From contig JANQMT010000105.1 of the NCBI GenBank assembly GCA_028279945.1, positions 48,257 through 112,256 on the forward strand: DNA of 64,000 bases. The letters are read 5' to 3'. The translations under genes and the position numbers were made by a program. Below, piece by piece: positions 1 through 8,448 of this stretch. The notes beneath the pieces were generated by a model. The model saw only the letters and a program-made list of their open reading frames with translations. It was not told the origin of the DNA and did no database searches. Source of the stretch: JAKSCF01 sp028279945. GTDB taxonomy: Bacteria > Bacillota > Clostridia > Peptostreptococcales > JAAYPU01. Positions within the stretch are counted from its first letter, which is position 1; the number at the start of each line of letters is the position of its first letter.

Positions 1-2
1 AA

Positions 3-374
3 GAAGACGAAATGACAAAAAAGCATCAAATCATTGGTGGTATTGTTTTCTTTTTTGTTGGCATATATGGCGGTATGATTCAAGCAGGAGTAGGGTTTGT
101 CATCATAGCAGCCATGACTGTCATTACCAACTACACATTAGTGCGCATTAATTCAGTAAAAGTATTTGTTGTTGGATTATATACCATTTCATCTTTAGTG
201 GTTTTTTTAATGAATGGCAAAGTCAATATCATTTTAGGACTTTGTATTGCGGCCGGCAACGTACTAGGGGCTTATTTAGGCAGTCGTTTTGCTGTTTTGA
301 AGGGCGACAAATGGATAAAAATTATCCTGGCCATAACCATATCGGGACTGGTCATCAGGCTTTTATTACAATAA
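3..374 (+). CDS. TauE/SafE family permease, C-terminal part
   Basis: This is the C-terminal part of a TauE/SafE-type membrane permease; the family moves small anions such as sulfite or sulfoacetate across the cytoplasmic membrane. The reading frame is open to the left edge of the window, so the ATG at 12 is probably internal and the gene starts upstream. About 124 residues are present of a usual 250 or so. Four hydrophobic segments are visible. A glycine-rich G-x-x-x-x-Y-G-G-M-I-Q-A-G-V-G stretch near the beginning matches the second internal repeat of the family. It is followed by a hairpin and then the pcrA promoter. The substrate cannot be told from this part. Family assignment is good, function is open. 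Confidence 0.75.
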   Translation, partial: EDEMTKKHQIIGGIVFFFVGIYGGMIQAGVGFVIIAAMTVITNYTLVRINSVKVFVVGLYTISSLVVFLMNGKVNIILGLCIAAGNVLGAYLGSRFAVLKGDKWIKIILAITISGLVIRLLLQ

Positions 375-392
375 AAAAGGGACACAGGAATA

Positions 393-413
393 ATATTTTG
401 CTTTGCAAAATAT
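393..413 (+). terminator. Perfect hairpin after the TauE/SafE gene
   Basis: ATATTTTGC and GCAAAATAT are perfect 9-bp arms around a TTT loop. The hairpin lies 19 bases after the permease stop codon and ahead of the pcrA promoter. It lacks a clean T-run on the + strand, so termination is likely but not certain. Confidence 0.4.
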
Positions 414-431
414 AAATTAACCACGAACTCT

Positions 432-457
432 ACCTAATTATGCTATACTAATTAGGT
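432..457 (+). promoter_or_regulatory. Probable pcrA promoter -10 inside a 9-bp inverted repeat
   Basis: TATACT at 444-449 is a good -10 box, preceded by TGC. No convincing -35 is present at the right distance. The -10 lies inside an inverted repeat with perfect arms ACCTAATTA (432-440) and TAATTAGGT (449-457), separated by 8 bases. A dyad on a weak promoter suggests an operator; the regulator is unknown. Confidence 0.4.
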
Positions 458-495
458 GTGCTGAAAAACATAGATACTATTTTGGGGAGGTTAAG

Positions 496-2712
496 ATGGA
501 CTTAAGTATGCTGAATGAACGACAGAGAGAAGCTGTTTTACATATAGAAGGGCCCTTATTGATATTAGCCGGAGCAGGCTCCGGGAAAACCAATACGATG
601 ACACATAGAATCGCTTACATGATTGAAGAAAAAAACATACAACCATACGAGATATTAGCAGTAACATTTACCAATAAAGCTGCGGCAGAAATGAAGGCAA
701 GAGTGGAGAAGCTTATTGGGGCTAATTTTAATATATGGATGACCACCTTCCATTCCGCTTGTATGAGAATATTAAGACAACAAATAGAAGCCTTAGGTTA
801 TAGCAAGGACTTTACCATATACGATAGTACCGACCAAAAGACCGTCATAAAAGAATGTATCAAACAAGAAAATTTAGATGATAAAGTCATTACGATTCCA
901 TATGTACAAAAAATAATAGGGGATTGTAAAGACAAAGGGATGTCACCAAAAGAATTTGAAAAGCCTCTGAATGTGAATACAAAAGAATATAAAATTGCCA
1001 AAGTCTATGAAAGATATGAAAATACACTCAGAAAAAATAATGCTTTGGATTTTGACGATTTGATTCTTAAAACCGTTGAATTATTTGAGAAATTTCCTGA
1101 GATATTGGAACATTACCAAAATCGATTCAGATACATCATGGTAGATGAGTATCAGGATACCAACTATATGCAATATCGATTTGTTTACCTTCTTGCTCAA
1201 AAGAATAAGAATATCTGTGTTGTGGGTGATGATGACCAATGTATATACGAGTGGAGAGGTGCAGATATTCGAAATATATTAGACTTTGAGAAGGATTTTA
1301 GTGATACCAAGACTATTAAATTAGAGCAAAACTATAGATCTACCGGGACTATTTTAGATGGCGCACATTCTGTCATTAGAAACAACTCAGGAAGAAAAAG
1401 GAAAAAACTGTGGACAAGTAAAGAAGAAGGCAATAAAATCAACTATTTCAGAGGCATGACTGAAAAAGATGAGGCCATGTATATTGCAAGAGAAATAGAA
1501 AGGCAAAAAGGCATTGAACTCAGCTATTCTGATTTTGCAGTTTTGTATCGAACACATGCACAATCCAGATCTCTGGAAGACGCCTTATCGATGTATGATA
1601 TTCCTTATAGAATTTTCGGCGGACTAAGATTCTATGATAGAAAAGAAGTAAAGGATTTATTGGCTTATCTTAAACTGGTGCAAAATCCTATAGATGAACT
1701 CAGTATAAAAAGAGTTATCAACGAACCCAAAAGAGGGATTGGTCTAAAGACCATGGAAAAATTATCTAACTTGGCAGGGCTTAGAAATGATGATCTTTTT
1801 CACACCATGCTGAATGAAGAAGTAGTAGAAGGATTATCTGCTAAAATATCTAAAGGCATCAAGCATTTCACAGGAATTATTGCTCGTCATCATAATAAGA
1901 AAGAGACATTAAAGGTGTCGGAGATATATGAAGGGCTGTTAGATGAATCCGGATATATAAGAGATTTAGAAGCACAAAATACGGTTGAAGCAAAAAGTAG
2001 AATAGAAAACCTTATGGAATTAAAATCTGTTATATATGAATATGAACAATCTTCAGAGAATCCGAACCTATTTGAATTCCTTGAAAAGATATCCTTAATA
2101 ACAGATATTGATAACTATGACCCATCGGAAGAAGCGGTTTTGTTAATGACGCTGCATAGTGCAAAAGGATTAGAATTTCCGGTGGTATTTATGCCGGGAA
2201 TGGAAGAAGGACTTTTTCCGGGAAGGCGTGCCCTCGATTCGCAGGAAGGCTTAGAGGAAGAACGAAGACTATGTTACGTCGGCATGACAAGAGCTAAAGA
2301 AAGATTACACTTGTCCCACGCCGACCAAAGAATGCTTTATGGTCGAACGGAATATACCAGAGTATCCAGATTCATGAATGAGATAGATCAGAGCCTCCTG
2401 GAAGGCTATGAGCCGGCTAAGGAGAAACCTAAACCAAACCCATATTACGAAGAAAGCAGAAATCATTTTTCTCCATTTCAACAGATGAAATATATAAAAA
2501 ATGGGGAGAATAAAATTGTAAAACCGAATACTGCAAATAATAGCACCAATAGTGAAGTCAGAACCGGTGATAAAGTAAAACATAAAACATTTGGCGAAGG
2601 TTTGGTGGTATCCCTAGAAAAAAAAGACAATACCATGGTGACCATCGTATTCGATAAAGTAGGCATAAAGACACTGGCATTAGAATTTGCCCCACTGGAA
2701 AAAATCGGCTAA
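496..2712 (+). CDS. pcrA: ATP-dependent DNA helicase PcrA (UvrD/Rep family)
   Basis: PcrA is a superfamily 1A 3'-5' DNA helicase of the cytoplasm that acts in nucleotide excision repair, in removing RecA or RNA polymerase from DNA, and in plasmid replication. The 738-residue protein has the expected length. Visible motifs are Walker A AGAGSGKT (25-32), VDEYQD (about 216), GDDDQCIYEWRGAD (about 243), QNYRST, LMTLHSAKGLEF, and ERRLCYVGMTRAKERL (about 590). The last 50 residues form the Tudor-like C-terminal domain of PcrA (GDKVKHKTFGEG). The start follows GGGGAGG at good spacing. ligA follows after 39 bases, the usual Firmicute order, so the two are probably co-transcribed. Confidence 0.97.
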   Translation: MDLSMLNERQREAVLHIEGPLLILAGAGSGKTNTMTHRIAYMIEEKNIQPYEILAVTFTNKAAAEMKARVEKLIGANFNIWMTTFHSACMRILRQQIEALGYSKDFTIYDSTDQKTVIKECIKQENLDDKVITIPYVQKIIGDCKDKGMSPKEFEKPLNVNTKEYKIAKVYERYENTLRKNNALDFDDLILKTVELFEKFPEILEHYQNRFRYIMVDEYQDTNYMQYRFVYLLAQKNKNICVVGDDDQCIYEWRGADIRNILDFEKDFSDTKTIKLEQNYRSTGTILDGAHSVIRNNSGRKRKKLWTSKEEGNKINYFRGMTEKDEAMYIAREIERQKGIELSYSDFAVLYRTHAQSRSLEDALSMYDIPYRIFGGLRFYDRKEVKDLLAYLKLVQNPIDELSIKRVINEPKRGIGLKTMEKLSNLAGLRNDDLFHTMLNEEVVEGLSAKISKGIKHFTGIIARHHNKKETLKVSEIYEGLLDESGYIRDLEAQNTVEAKSRIENLMELKSVIYEYEQSSENPNLFEFLEKISLITDIDNYDPSEEAVLLMTLHSAKGLEFPVVFMPGMEEGLFPGRRALDSQEGLEEERRLCYVGMTRAKERLHLSHADQRMLYGRTEYTRVSRFMNEIDQSLLEGYEPAKEKPKPNPYYEESRNHFSPFQQMKYIKNGENKIVKPNTANNSTNSEVRTGDKVKHKTFGEGLVVSLEKKDNTMVTIVFDKVGIKTLALEFAPLEKIG

Positions 2713-2751
2713 CTATCTCTGTAACCTGTAATCTAATCAAGGAGGTTAATC

Positions 2752-4734
2752 ATGAGTGACGTGAAAAGTCGCATAGACGCTCTCGTAGAAGAATTAAATG
2801 AACACAACTATAGATACAATGTCTTGGACAATCCTGTTATATCAGATTTTGAATTTGATAAAAAGCTGGAAGACTTAAATAAGCTTGAAGAAGAAAACCC
2901 CCAATATAAAAGACAGGATTCCCCTACTCAAAGAGTAGGAGCAGAACCCCTAAAAAGCTTCAGCCAGGTTACACATCGCATACCTATGTTGAGCTTGGAT
3001 AACTCTTATAGCAAAGAAGAAATCGTTGACTTTGATAAACGCATTAAAAAGATCGTTGGCGATGATGTAGAATATGTAGTAGAACCCAAAATAGACGGTT
3101 TATCCGTTGTGCTTCAGTACGAAAACGGTATGTTTACAAAAGGTGCCACCAGAGGGAATGGTATAGTAGGAGAAAATATTACACAAAATCTTAAAACCAT
3201 CAATACCATACCGCTTTTAATTCCAGAGAAAAGCCCTCTGGATATAAGAGGAGAAGTATATATTCCAAAGAAGCGTTTTATAGAACTTAACAAGATGCAA
3301 GAACAAATGGGTGGTGTGATTTTTGCCAATCCGAGAAATGCAGCAGCAGGGTCATTGAGACAATTGGATTCAAAAATAACCGCAACACGACCGTTGAATA
3401 TATTTATTTTTAATATACAATATAGTGAAAATACATCTTTTCAAAGTCATTCACAAGGATTTAAATATCTTAAAAAGCAAGGCTTTAAAACAGCTGATCA
3501 CCAGATATGTGCATCGGTTCAAGATATTGTATCTGCCTGTGAGCATTGGGAAGAGAAAAGAGGAGAATTATCTTATGACATTGATGGGTTAGTGGTCAAG
3601 GTCAATAATTTAGAGCAGCGAAAACTGCTGGGAGAAAAAGCTAAGAGTCCCAGATGGGCCATTTCCTATAAATTTAAAGCAGAAGAGGCAGAAACGACAG
3701 TAAAAGATATAATGGTTCAAGTCGGCAGAACCGGCGCAGTGACACCAAGAGCAGTATTAGAGCCTGTTCGAGTAGCCGGATCATTGGTAAGCTATGCCAC
3801 ATTGCATAATGAAGATTTTGTACAAGAAAAGGATATAAAAATTGGTGATCATGTGGTCATTCATAAAGCCGGTGATGTTATACCTGAAATTGTTAGAGTT
3901 ATAAAAGACAAACGTACCGGAAACGAAGTCCAATTTCAAATGCCGGCGGAGTGTCCGTCTTGTGGGAGGGAAACCGTTCGTATTGAGGATGAAGCGGTGC
4001 TTCGCTGTATCAATAAAGAATGTCCGGCTCAAAATCTCAGAGGACTGATTCACTTTGTTTCAAGAGATGCTATGAACATAGACGGGCTGGGCGGTGCCTT
4101 GATTGAAAAGTTAGTTGACGAAGGATTGGTACAAGATATTGCCGATTTATATTATCTTAAAGAGGAGCAATTAAGCCCTTTAGAAGGAATGGGTGATAAA
4201 TCAGCTCAAAATCTAATATCGGCAATAAGCGAATCAAAGAATAACGACTTATCAAGGCTTATATTTGGTTTGGGAATAAAGCTGGTAGGCAGTAAAGCCG
4301 CAAAACTTCTGGCTAACCGCTTTAAAACCATGGACGATTTTATAAATGCTGCCTACGATGAAATGATAGCTATAGATGAAATCGGAGAGAAAATGACCCT
4401 AAGTGTTCTGGAATTTGTTAAAGAAGAGAGAAACCTTCAACTCATAGAAAAGTTAAAAGAAGCCGGCGTCAATATGACATCTGTTGAAAAAGAGGTAGTG
4501 ACAAAAGAAGCCTTTGAAGGCAAAACTTTTGTTTTGACAGGGACACTGCAAAACTATTCCAGAAACGAAGCAAAAGAAATCATAGAAAACCTAGGCGGAA
4601 AAGTCAGCTCCAGTGTCAGCAAAAAAACGGACTATGTCCTAGCAGGAGAAGAAGCCGGATCAAAGCTTGAAAAGGCAATGAAGCTGGGAGTGGAAGTTAT
4701 AAGTGAAGAGGATTTTGAGAAAATGAACGCTTAA
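2752..4734 (+). CDS. ligA: NAD-dependent DNA ligase LigA
   Basis: LigA seals nicks in duplex DNA during replication and repair, using NAD+ as AMP donor. The 660-residue length is normal. Lys113 in the EPKIDG motif is the AMP-accepting residue. A four-cysteine zinc finger (CPSC, then CINKEC, residues about 401-425) follows the OB fold, then helix-hairpin-helix repeats. A BRCT domain (about 590-660) begins at FEGKTFVLTG. The start lies behind AAGGAGG. It is the second gene of the pcrA-ligA pair and ends at a strong hairpin shared with the convergent regulator gene. Confidence 0.97.
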   Translation: MSDVKSRIDALVEELNEHNYRYNVLDNPVISDFEFDKKLEDLNKLEEENPQYKRQDSPTQRVGAEPLKSFSQVTHRIPMLSLDNSYSKEEIVDFDKRIKKIVGDDVEYVVEPKIDGLSVVLQYENGMFTKGATRGNGIVGENITQNLKTINTIPLLIPEKSPLDIRGEVYIPKKRFIELNKMQEQMGGVIFANPRNAAAGSLRQLDSKITATRPLNIFIFNIQYSENTSFQSHSQGFKYLKKQGFKTADHQICASVQDIVSACEHWEEKRGELSYDIDGLVVKVNNLEQRKLLGEKAKSPRWAISYKFKAEEAETTVKDIMVQVGRTGAVTPRAVLEPVRVAGSLVSYATLHNEDFVQEKDIKIGDHVVIHKAGDVIPEIVRVIKDKRTGNEVQFQMPAECPSCGRETVRIEDEAVLRCINKECPAQNLRGLIHFVSRDAMNIDGLGGALIEKLVDEGLVQDIADLYYLKEEQLSPLEGMGDKSAQNLISAISESKNNDLSRLIFGLGIKLVGSKAAKLLANRFKTMDDFINAAYDEMIAIDEIGEKMTLSVLEFVKEERNLQLIEKLKEAGVNMTSVEKEVVTKEAFEGKTFVLTGTLQNYSRNEAKEIIENLGGKVSSSVSKKTDYVLAGEEAGSKLEKAMKLGVEVISEEDFEKMNA

Positions 4735-4777
4735 TACCAATTCGTTCAGCTTGCTATAATTAATAAATGTATGAAAA

Positions 4778-4827
4778 AAACCTCCAATGGTAATGTGGTT
4801 AGAAAGAACACACCACCAAGGAGGTTT
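4778..4827. terminator. Bidirectional terminator between ligA and the XRE-cupin gene
   Basis: AAACCTCC (4778-4785) pairs with GGAGGTTT (4820-4827). The inner bases (TGGT/ACCA, TGTG/CACA) extend the stem with a bulge. TTTATTTTATT follows on the + strand, and the A-run 4774-4780 gives a T-run on the - strand. It suits the convergent genes on both sides. Confidence 0.75.
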
Positions 4828-4839
4828 ATTTTATTGTTA

Positions 4840-5382
4840 TCACAGTGTACCTTTTATAGAAAACCAATAAGAAACAGATGTTTCGCTGGAGGGATTGCGA
4901 TACTTATGAGGGGTGTTTTTGGGAATATAAATGGTATCGCCTTGGCATAAGGTGTGAATCTCGTTATTAATGTGAATCTCCATAGTGCCTTCGGTGATTA
5001 AGCCTACCTCATCGGTACTGTGACCCCAAGAATTTTTACTTAACTGGCTGTTGCCCTCTGTTATAATACATATACCATTGAGTTCCGAATAGTCAGGAAC
5101 CACCAACTCGTATTTAATGGGAGATCCTTCTTCTGTCAATATATCATCTCTCTCATCACTTCGAATAACCATAGCGGTAGGTGCTTTAGTGGATTCAAAA
5201 AATTCTACGATGTTGATATCCAATGCTTGACATATCAATTGCAGATTCGCTACAGACGGAGAGTTTTGATTTCTTTCTAAATTACTTATAAAACCAATTG
5301 ATAAATCAGTCATTTCAGCCAATTCTTTTATTGTAATGTTCCGTTCTTTTCTTAATTCTTTTATTTTGTTCCCTAAATTCAT
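4840..5382 (-). CDS. XRE-family regulator with C-terminal cupin domain
   Basis: This is a 180-residue transcription regulator of the HTH-XRE plus cupin type (MalR/PuuR/SutR-like). Such proteins bind DNA with the N-terminal domain and sense a small ligand in the cupin barrel. The HTH is at residues about 4-60 (LGNKIKELRKERNITIKELA, then LSIGFISNLERN). The cupin at 105-175 includes a GLITEGTMEIHI strand and PKNTPHKYRN. A GTG at 5391 extends the frame, but AGGTG at 5388-5392 is placed correctly for the ATG at 5382, so I chose 5382. It is divergent from the racemase-TRAP operon, and the space between holds repeated boxes overlapping both promoters. It is therefore the likely regulator of that operon and of itself. 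Confidence 0.85.
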   Translation of the reverse strand: MNLGNKIKELRKERNITIKELAEMTDLSIGFISNLERNQNSPSVANLQLICQALDINIVEFFESTKAPTAMVIRSDERDDILTEEGSPIKYELVVPDYSELNGICIITEGNSQLSKNSWGHSTDEVGLITEGTMEIHINNEIHTLCQGDTIYIPKNTPHKYRNPSSETSVSYWFSIKGTL

Positions 5383-5417
5383 AATGTTCACCTATTTTTT
5401 TATTTTATTATGACATC

Positions 5418-5446
5418 ATTATATCATTTTCAGTATTTTGAATCAA
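5418..5446 (-). promoter_or_regulatory. Promoter of the XRE-cupin regulator with internal operator
   Basis: On the - strand TTGATT (5446-5441), a 17-bp spacer and TATAAT (5423-5418) form a strong sigma-A promoter. The palindrome TTCA-GTATTT-TGAA (5429-5442) lies between the two boxes, consistent with autoregulation. Confidence 0.65.
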
Positions 5447-5728
5447 ATGAATAAAATGGTGAATTTTTGATTATGAATGAAAAACTTAAATGAAGGAAAT
5501 TCTATGGATAAACGTGAGTCAATATAGGTACTATTATAGATGCTTATGACATGGAAAAAGGCAGAATCACCATAAACCTTATTTAGAATGAAAAGGTTAA
5601 AACATTTCAATAAAATGAAATATATTTAAGATAATCATTAAAATAGTGAAAAAAATATTGACAATGTTGTCTTTAAGATTTAGAATAAAGTTAATAAAAT
5701 AGTGAAATAGTTTTCAAAAAAATGAAAA
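5429..5728. promoter_or_regulatory. Cluster of five operator-like boxes for the XRE-cupin regulator
   Basis: The 360-bp gap between the divergent genes holds palindromes TTCA-N6-TGAA at 5429-5442, 5606-5619 and 5713-5726. It also holds AATAAAATRGTGAA boxes at 5450-5463 and 5693-5706, with a close copy at 5637-5650. These flank or overlap the promoters on both strands. The rest of the gap shows no gene or RNA that I can recognise. Assignment to this regulator is inferred from position. Confidence 0.55.
5658..5686 (+). promoter_or_regulatory. Promoter of the racemase-TRAP-serine dehydratase operon
   Basis: TTGACA (5658-5663), a 17-bp spacer and TAGAAT (5681-5686) make a near-consensus sigma-A promoter. 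Operator-like boxes sit 8 bp upstream (5637-5650) and just downstream (5693-5706 and 5711-5728), positions where a bound protein would block transcription. Confidence 0.7.
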
Positions 5729-5744
5729 AAGATGGGGAGGATGT

Positions 5745-6785
5745 ATGCAGTGGTCTAAAATACTTACGCTTTATGGTGTTCATGCTGAAGGTGAAGTAGG
5801 TAGAGTTATTACGGGTGGCGTTATAGATATCCCAGGAAAAACAATGCTTGATAAAATGCGCTATATCAATGAGGAAAACGACTGGCTTAAGAGATTCACC
5901 CTTTATGAGCCAAGAGGTAGTGCACAGATGTCAGCCAATGTTCTGGTACCACCGGTCAATGAGGAAGCGGTTGCAGGTTTTATTGTTTTACAGCCGGATC
6001 AGGCACATGCATTAAGTGGATCTAATACGATGTGTGTGACAACGGTACTGTTAGAGACAGGCATGGTTCCAATGAAAGAACCTTTTACAGAATTTAAATT
6101 AGATACTCCGGCGGGGTTGATACCGGTTAAGGCTGAGTGTAAGGGCGGCAAAGTTTTAAACGTGACCATTGATGTCTGCCCAAGCTTTGCAGAGTGTCTG
6201 GATACGGAGATTACCGTTGAAGATATTGGTAACATAACAGTAGATATAGGCTTTGGCGGATGTTATTTTTGTATGGTAGATGTGAAACAACTGGGTTTTG
6301 AAATTTCACCCCAAAATGCAAGGAAAATGGTGGAGGTAGCAAAAAAGTTAAAGAAAGCTGCTGATGAGCAGATAAAAGTTCAACATCCTGAAGAACCGCT
6401 TTTTAATCATATAGAGTATATGATGTATACAGATGTTAATGGTGACGAAGCGCATGTTTATAAAAATGGAACCATTATTTATCCGGGAAGAGTTGATCGT
6501 TCCCCATGTGGAACAGGCTCGTCATCTAGGATGGCAGTGATGCATGCTAAAAAAGAATTGAAATGCGGTGAAACAGTATGGATGGAATCAACAATAGGCG
6601 GCCGATTTAAGGCAGAAATTGTTGAAGAACTTGAATTATGCGATGGCAGAAAAGCAATTATCCCAAGGCTGTCCGGAAGATGCTGGATCTATGCTATTGA
6701 GCATTTTGGAGTGGATCCTTCCGATCCGTTTCAAACAGGATATGTCATGGCAGATACTTGGGGGCCTGATGTAGAAACAATTTAA
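5745..6785 (+). CDS. Proline racemase family enzyme, Ser91/Cys255 type
   Basis: This is a 346-residue cytoplasmic enzyme of the proline racemase / hydroxyproline epimerase / trans-3-hydroxyproline dehydratase family, of normal length. True racemases use two catalytic cysteines. The second is present as Cys255 (SPCGTG). The first is replaced by Ser91 in LSGSNTMC, where the usual motif is MCGH. In the family as I know it, Ser or Thr at the first site goes with 3-hydroxyproline dehydratase or dual activity rather than simple proline racemisation. It opens an operon with a TRAP transporter and a fused serine dehydratase, so the imported substrate is probably a cyclic or hydroxylated amino acid. 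The start follows GGGGAGG. Exact activity is uncertain. Confidence 0.8.
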   Translation: MQWSKILTLYGVHAEGEVGRVITGGVIDIPGKTMLDKMRYINEENDWLKRFTLYEPRGSAQMSANVLVPPVNEEAVAGFIVLQPDQAHALSGSNTMCVTTVLLETGMVPMKEPFTEFKLDTPAGLIPVKAECKGGKVLNVTIDVCPSFAECLDTEITVEDIGNITVDIGFGGCYFCMVDVKQLGFEISPQNARKMVEVAKKLKKAADEQIKVQHPEEPLFNHIEYMMYTDVNGDEAHVYKNGTIIYPGRVDRSPCGTGSSSRMAVMHAKKELKCGETVWMESTIGGRFKAEIVEELELCDGRKAIIPRLSGRCWIYAIEHFGVDPSDPFQTGYVMADTWGPDVETI

Positions 6786-6800
6786 TTTGGAGGGGAAAAA

Positions 6801-7829
6801 ATGAGAAAATTTTATAAGACGATTCTTGCAATGGTACTGGTTATATGCATGCTAAGCGTATCAGCGTGCTCTGGAGAAAAACCTGATGAAGCCGTAGAAA
6901 AAGAAGTCATTAAATTAAGGCTTGCCGGGCAGCACGCAGCTGAACATCCTGCAACAGAAGCACTTAATAGGATTGCAGATAAAATAATGACAGATTCCAA
7001 TGGAGAGATTGAAATAATGGTTTATCCATCCAACCAGCTTGGGGATTATACACTTGTATATGAGGAAGTCATGACAGGTTCAATTGATATGGCACATATC
7101 TTTGTACCAAGTCAATATGATGAAAAACTTGAAATCAACTCTATTCCATATTTGGTTGAAAATTATGAAGCTATGGAGAAAGTATTTTCTGAAGGTTCCA
7201 ATTTCTACAGAATTTATTCAGAACTTCATCAGAATCTCGGGGTGCATCTATTGGGTATATATGCAGAAGGGTTCATTGGTTATGGTATGAAAGAAATGCC
7301 GGAAAACTATTTAGATCCTACTAAGACTAAAACGAATCTAGTGAGAACGCCTGCTATGGATGTATACAAGCTGGCAACTGAAGATATGGGGTATCCATCC
7401 ACGACTATTGCTTATGCCGATCTTTACACTGCTTTGCAAACAGGTGTGGCTGACGGATGGGTAGGCGGAACGGCTCTTATGAATTATCTTTGGTTTAGGG
7501 ATGTTGTTGATTATTTTATCCCATACAACATATTCGTAGAAAATACAGCTTATCTCATCAACCAAGAAACATGGAATTCTTTATCTTCTGAACATCAGGC
7601 AATTATTGAAGAAGCATTTGAAATAGAATCTAAAAAAAGTTTTGAAATCTGTGAATCCGAAGAAATGCAAGCCAAAGAAGATTTAATTGCAGACGGCAAT
7701 GAAGTGATTGAAATAAACGAAGAAGACAGAGTAGCACTAGCCGATTATATTAGAAATACAACGTGGCCTAAATTAGAAGCAAAATTTAGTAAAGAAATCA
7801 TGGATGAACTTAAAAAAGACGTAGAGTAA
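6801..7829 (+). CDS. TRAP transporter substrate-binding lipoprotein (DctP family)
   Basis: This is the extracytoplasmic binding protein of a tripartite ATP-independent periplasmic transporter. A lipoprotein signal peptide is visible: basic MRKFYK, a hydrophobic stretch, then SVSAC with the lipidated Cys at 23. The mature part has the DctP pattern, with EVMTGSIDMAHI near 95, YTALQTGVADGWVGG near 210, and the family's long C-terminal helix. It begins 15 bases after the racemase-like gene behind GGAGGGG. The membrane subunits follow. The hairpin just downstream probably raises the amount of this protein relative to the permease. The ligand is not readable, but operon context points to an amino acid. 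Confidence 0.9.
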   Translation: MRKFYKTILAMVLVICMLSVSACSGEKPDEAVEKEVIKLRLAGQHAAEHPATEALNRIADKIMTDSNGEIEIMVYPSNQLGDYTLVYEEVMTGSIDMAHIFVPSQYDEKLEINSIPYLVENYEAMEKVFSEGSNFYRIYSELHQNLGVHLLGIYAEGFIGYGMKEMPENYLDPTKTKTNLVRTPAMDVYKLATEDMGYPSTTIAYADLYTALQTGVADGWVGGTALMNYLWFRDVVDYFIPYNIFVENTAYLINQETWNSLSSEHQAIIEEAFEIESKKSFEICESEEMQAKEDLIADGNEVIEINEEDRVALADYIRNTTWPKLEAKFSKEIMDELKKDVE

Positions 7830-7836
7830 TTGAATG

Positions 7837-7856
7837 AGCCTGGCATTTGCTGGGCT
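7837..7856 (+). other. Hairpin between the TRAP binding-protein and permease genes
   Basis: AGCCTGGC (7837-7844) pairs with GCTGGGCT (7849-7856) around ATTT, with two G-U pairs in RNA. It lies 7 bases after the binding-protein stop codon. Such hairpins are known to protect upstream mRNA and so favour binding-protein synthesis; here this is inferred. Confidence 0.45.
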
Positions 7857-7901
7857 TATTTAAAAAGCAATAGCGGGATTATAGACAGAGAGGAGTATCC
7901 A

Positions 7902-8429
7902 ATGGAACAATTTACTTCAAAAATAAAGCATAGTTTTCTATGGCATATTTTGAAAAAAGTACAGCAGATTATATTGATCATTTGCAGTATTGCAGCAGTA
8001 AGTATTATAGTTCTTGCCGTAGTTATGCGTTATATCTTTGGCACAGATTTATATGGAATGGAAGAAATCATAGTTATTGTGGCATTTTGGCTTTATTTCA
8101 TTGGTGGTGCATATGGCAGCTATGAAAAAAGCCATATAAAAGCAGATATTATATCAGTATACGTTAAAAATGAAAAAATAAAAGTCATATTGGCTGTTAT
8201 AACGGGTGCAATTGAAACCATAGTATCAGCTGTACTTACACATTGGGGTTATGGATATTTCATGTGGGGAATTGAGAAAGGCGCAAAATCACCTGGATTA
8301 AAAATTCCACTGGTTTTTTCTCAGAGCGTCATTTTTTTCGGATTATTCTTAATGACATTTTATTTCTTAATTTACTTTATTGACGCCATTATTATTGCAA
8401 AAAATAGACTTGCCAATGGTAATGAGTGA
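7902..8429 (+). CDS. TRAP transporter small permease (DctQ family)
   Basis: This is the small membrane subunit of the TRAP transporter, 175 residues, with four predicted membrane helices (residues about 20-42, 55-75, 92-115 and 135-160). The TTG at 7830 would lengthen the frame by 24 residues, but AGAGGAGT at 7888-7895 points to the ATG at 7902. FGTDLYGMEEI and the conserved Trp in FWLYFIGGAY fit the family. It sits between the binding-protein gene and the large permease gene, 19 bases before the latter. Confidence 0.88.
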   Translation: MEQFTSKIKHSFLWHILKKVQQIILIICSIAAVSIIVLAVVMRYIFGTDLYGMEEIIVIVAFWLYFIGGAYGSYEKSHIKADIISVYVKNEKIKVILAVITGAIETIVSAVLTHWGYGYFMWGIEKGAKSPGLKIPLVFSQSVIFFGLFLMTFYFLIYFIDAIIIAKNRLANGNE

Positions 8430-8448
8430 TGATATTTAAGGAGGCACA

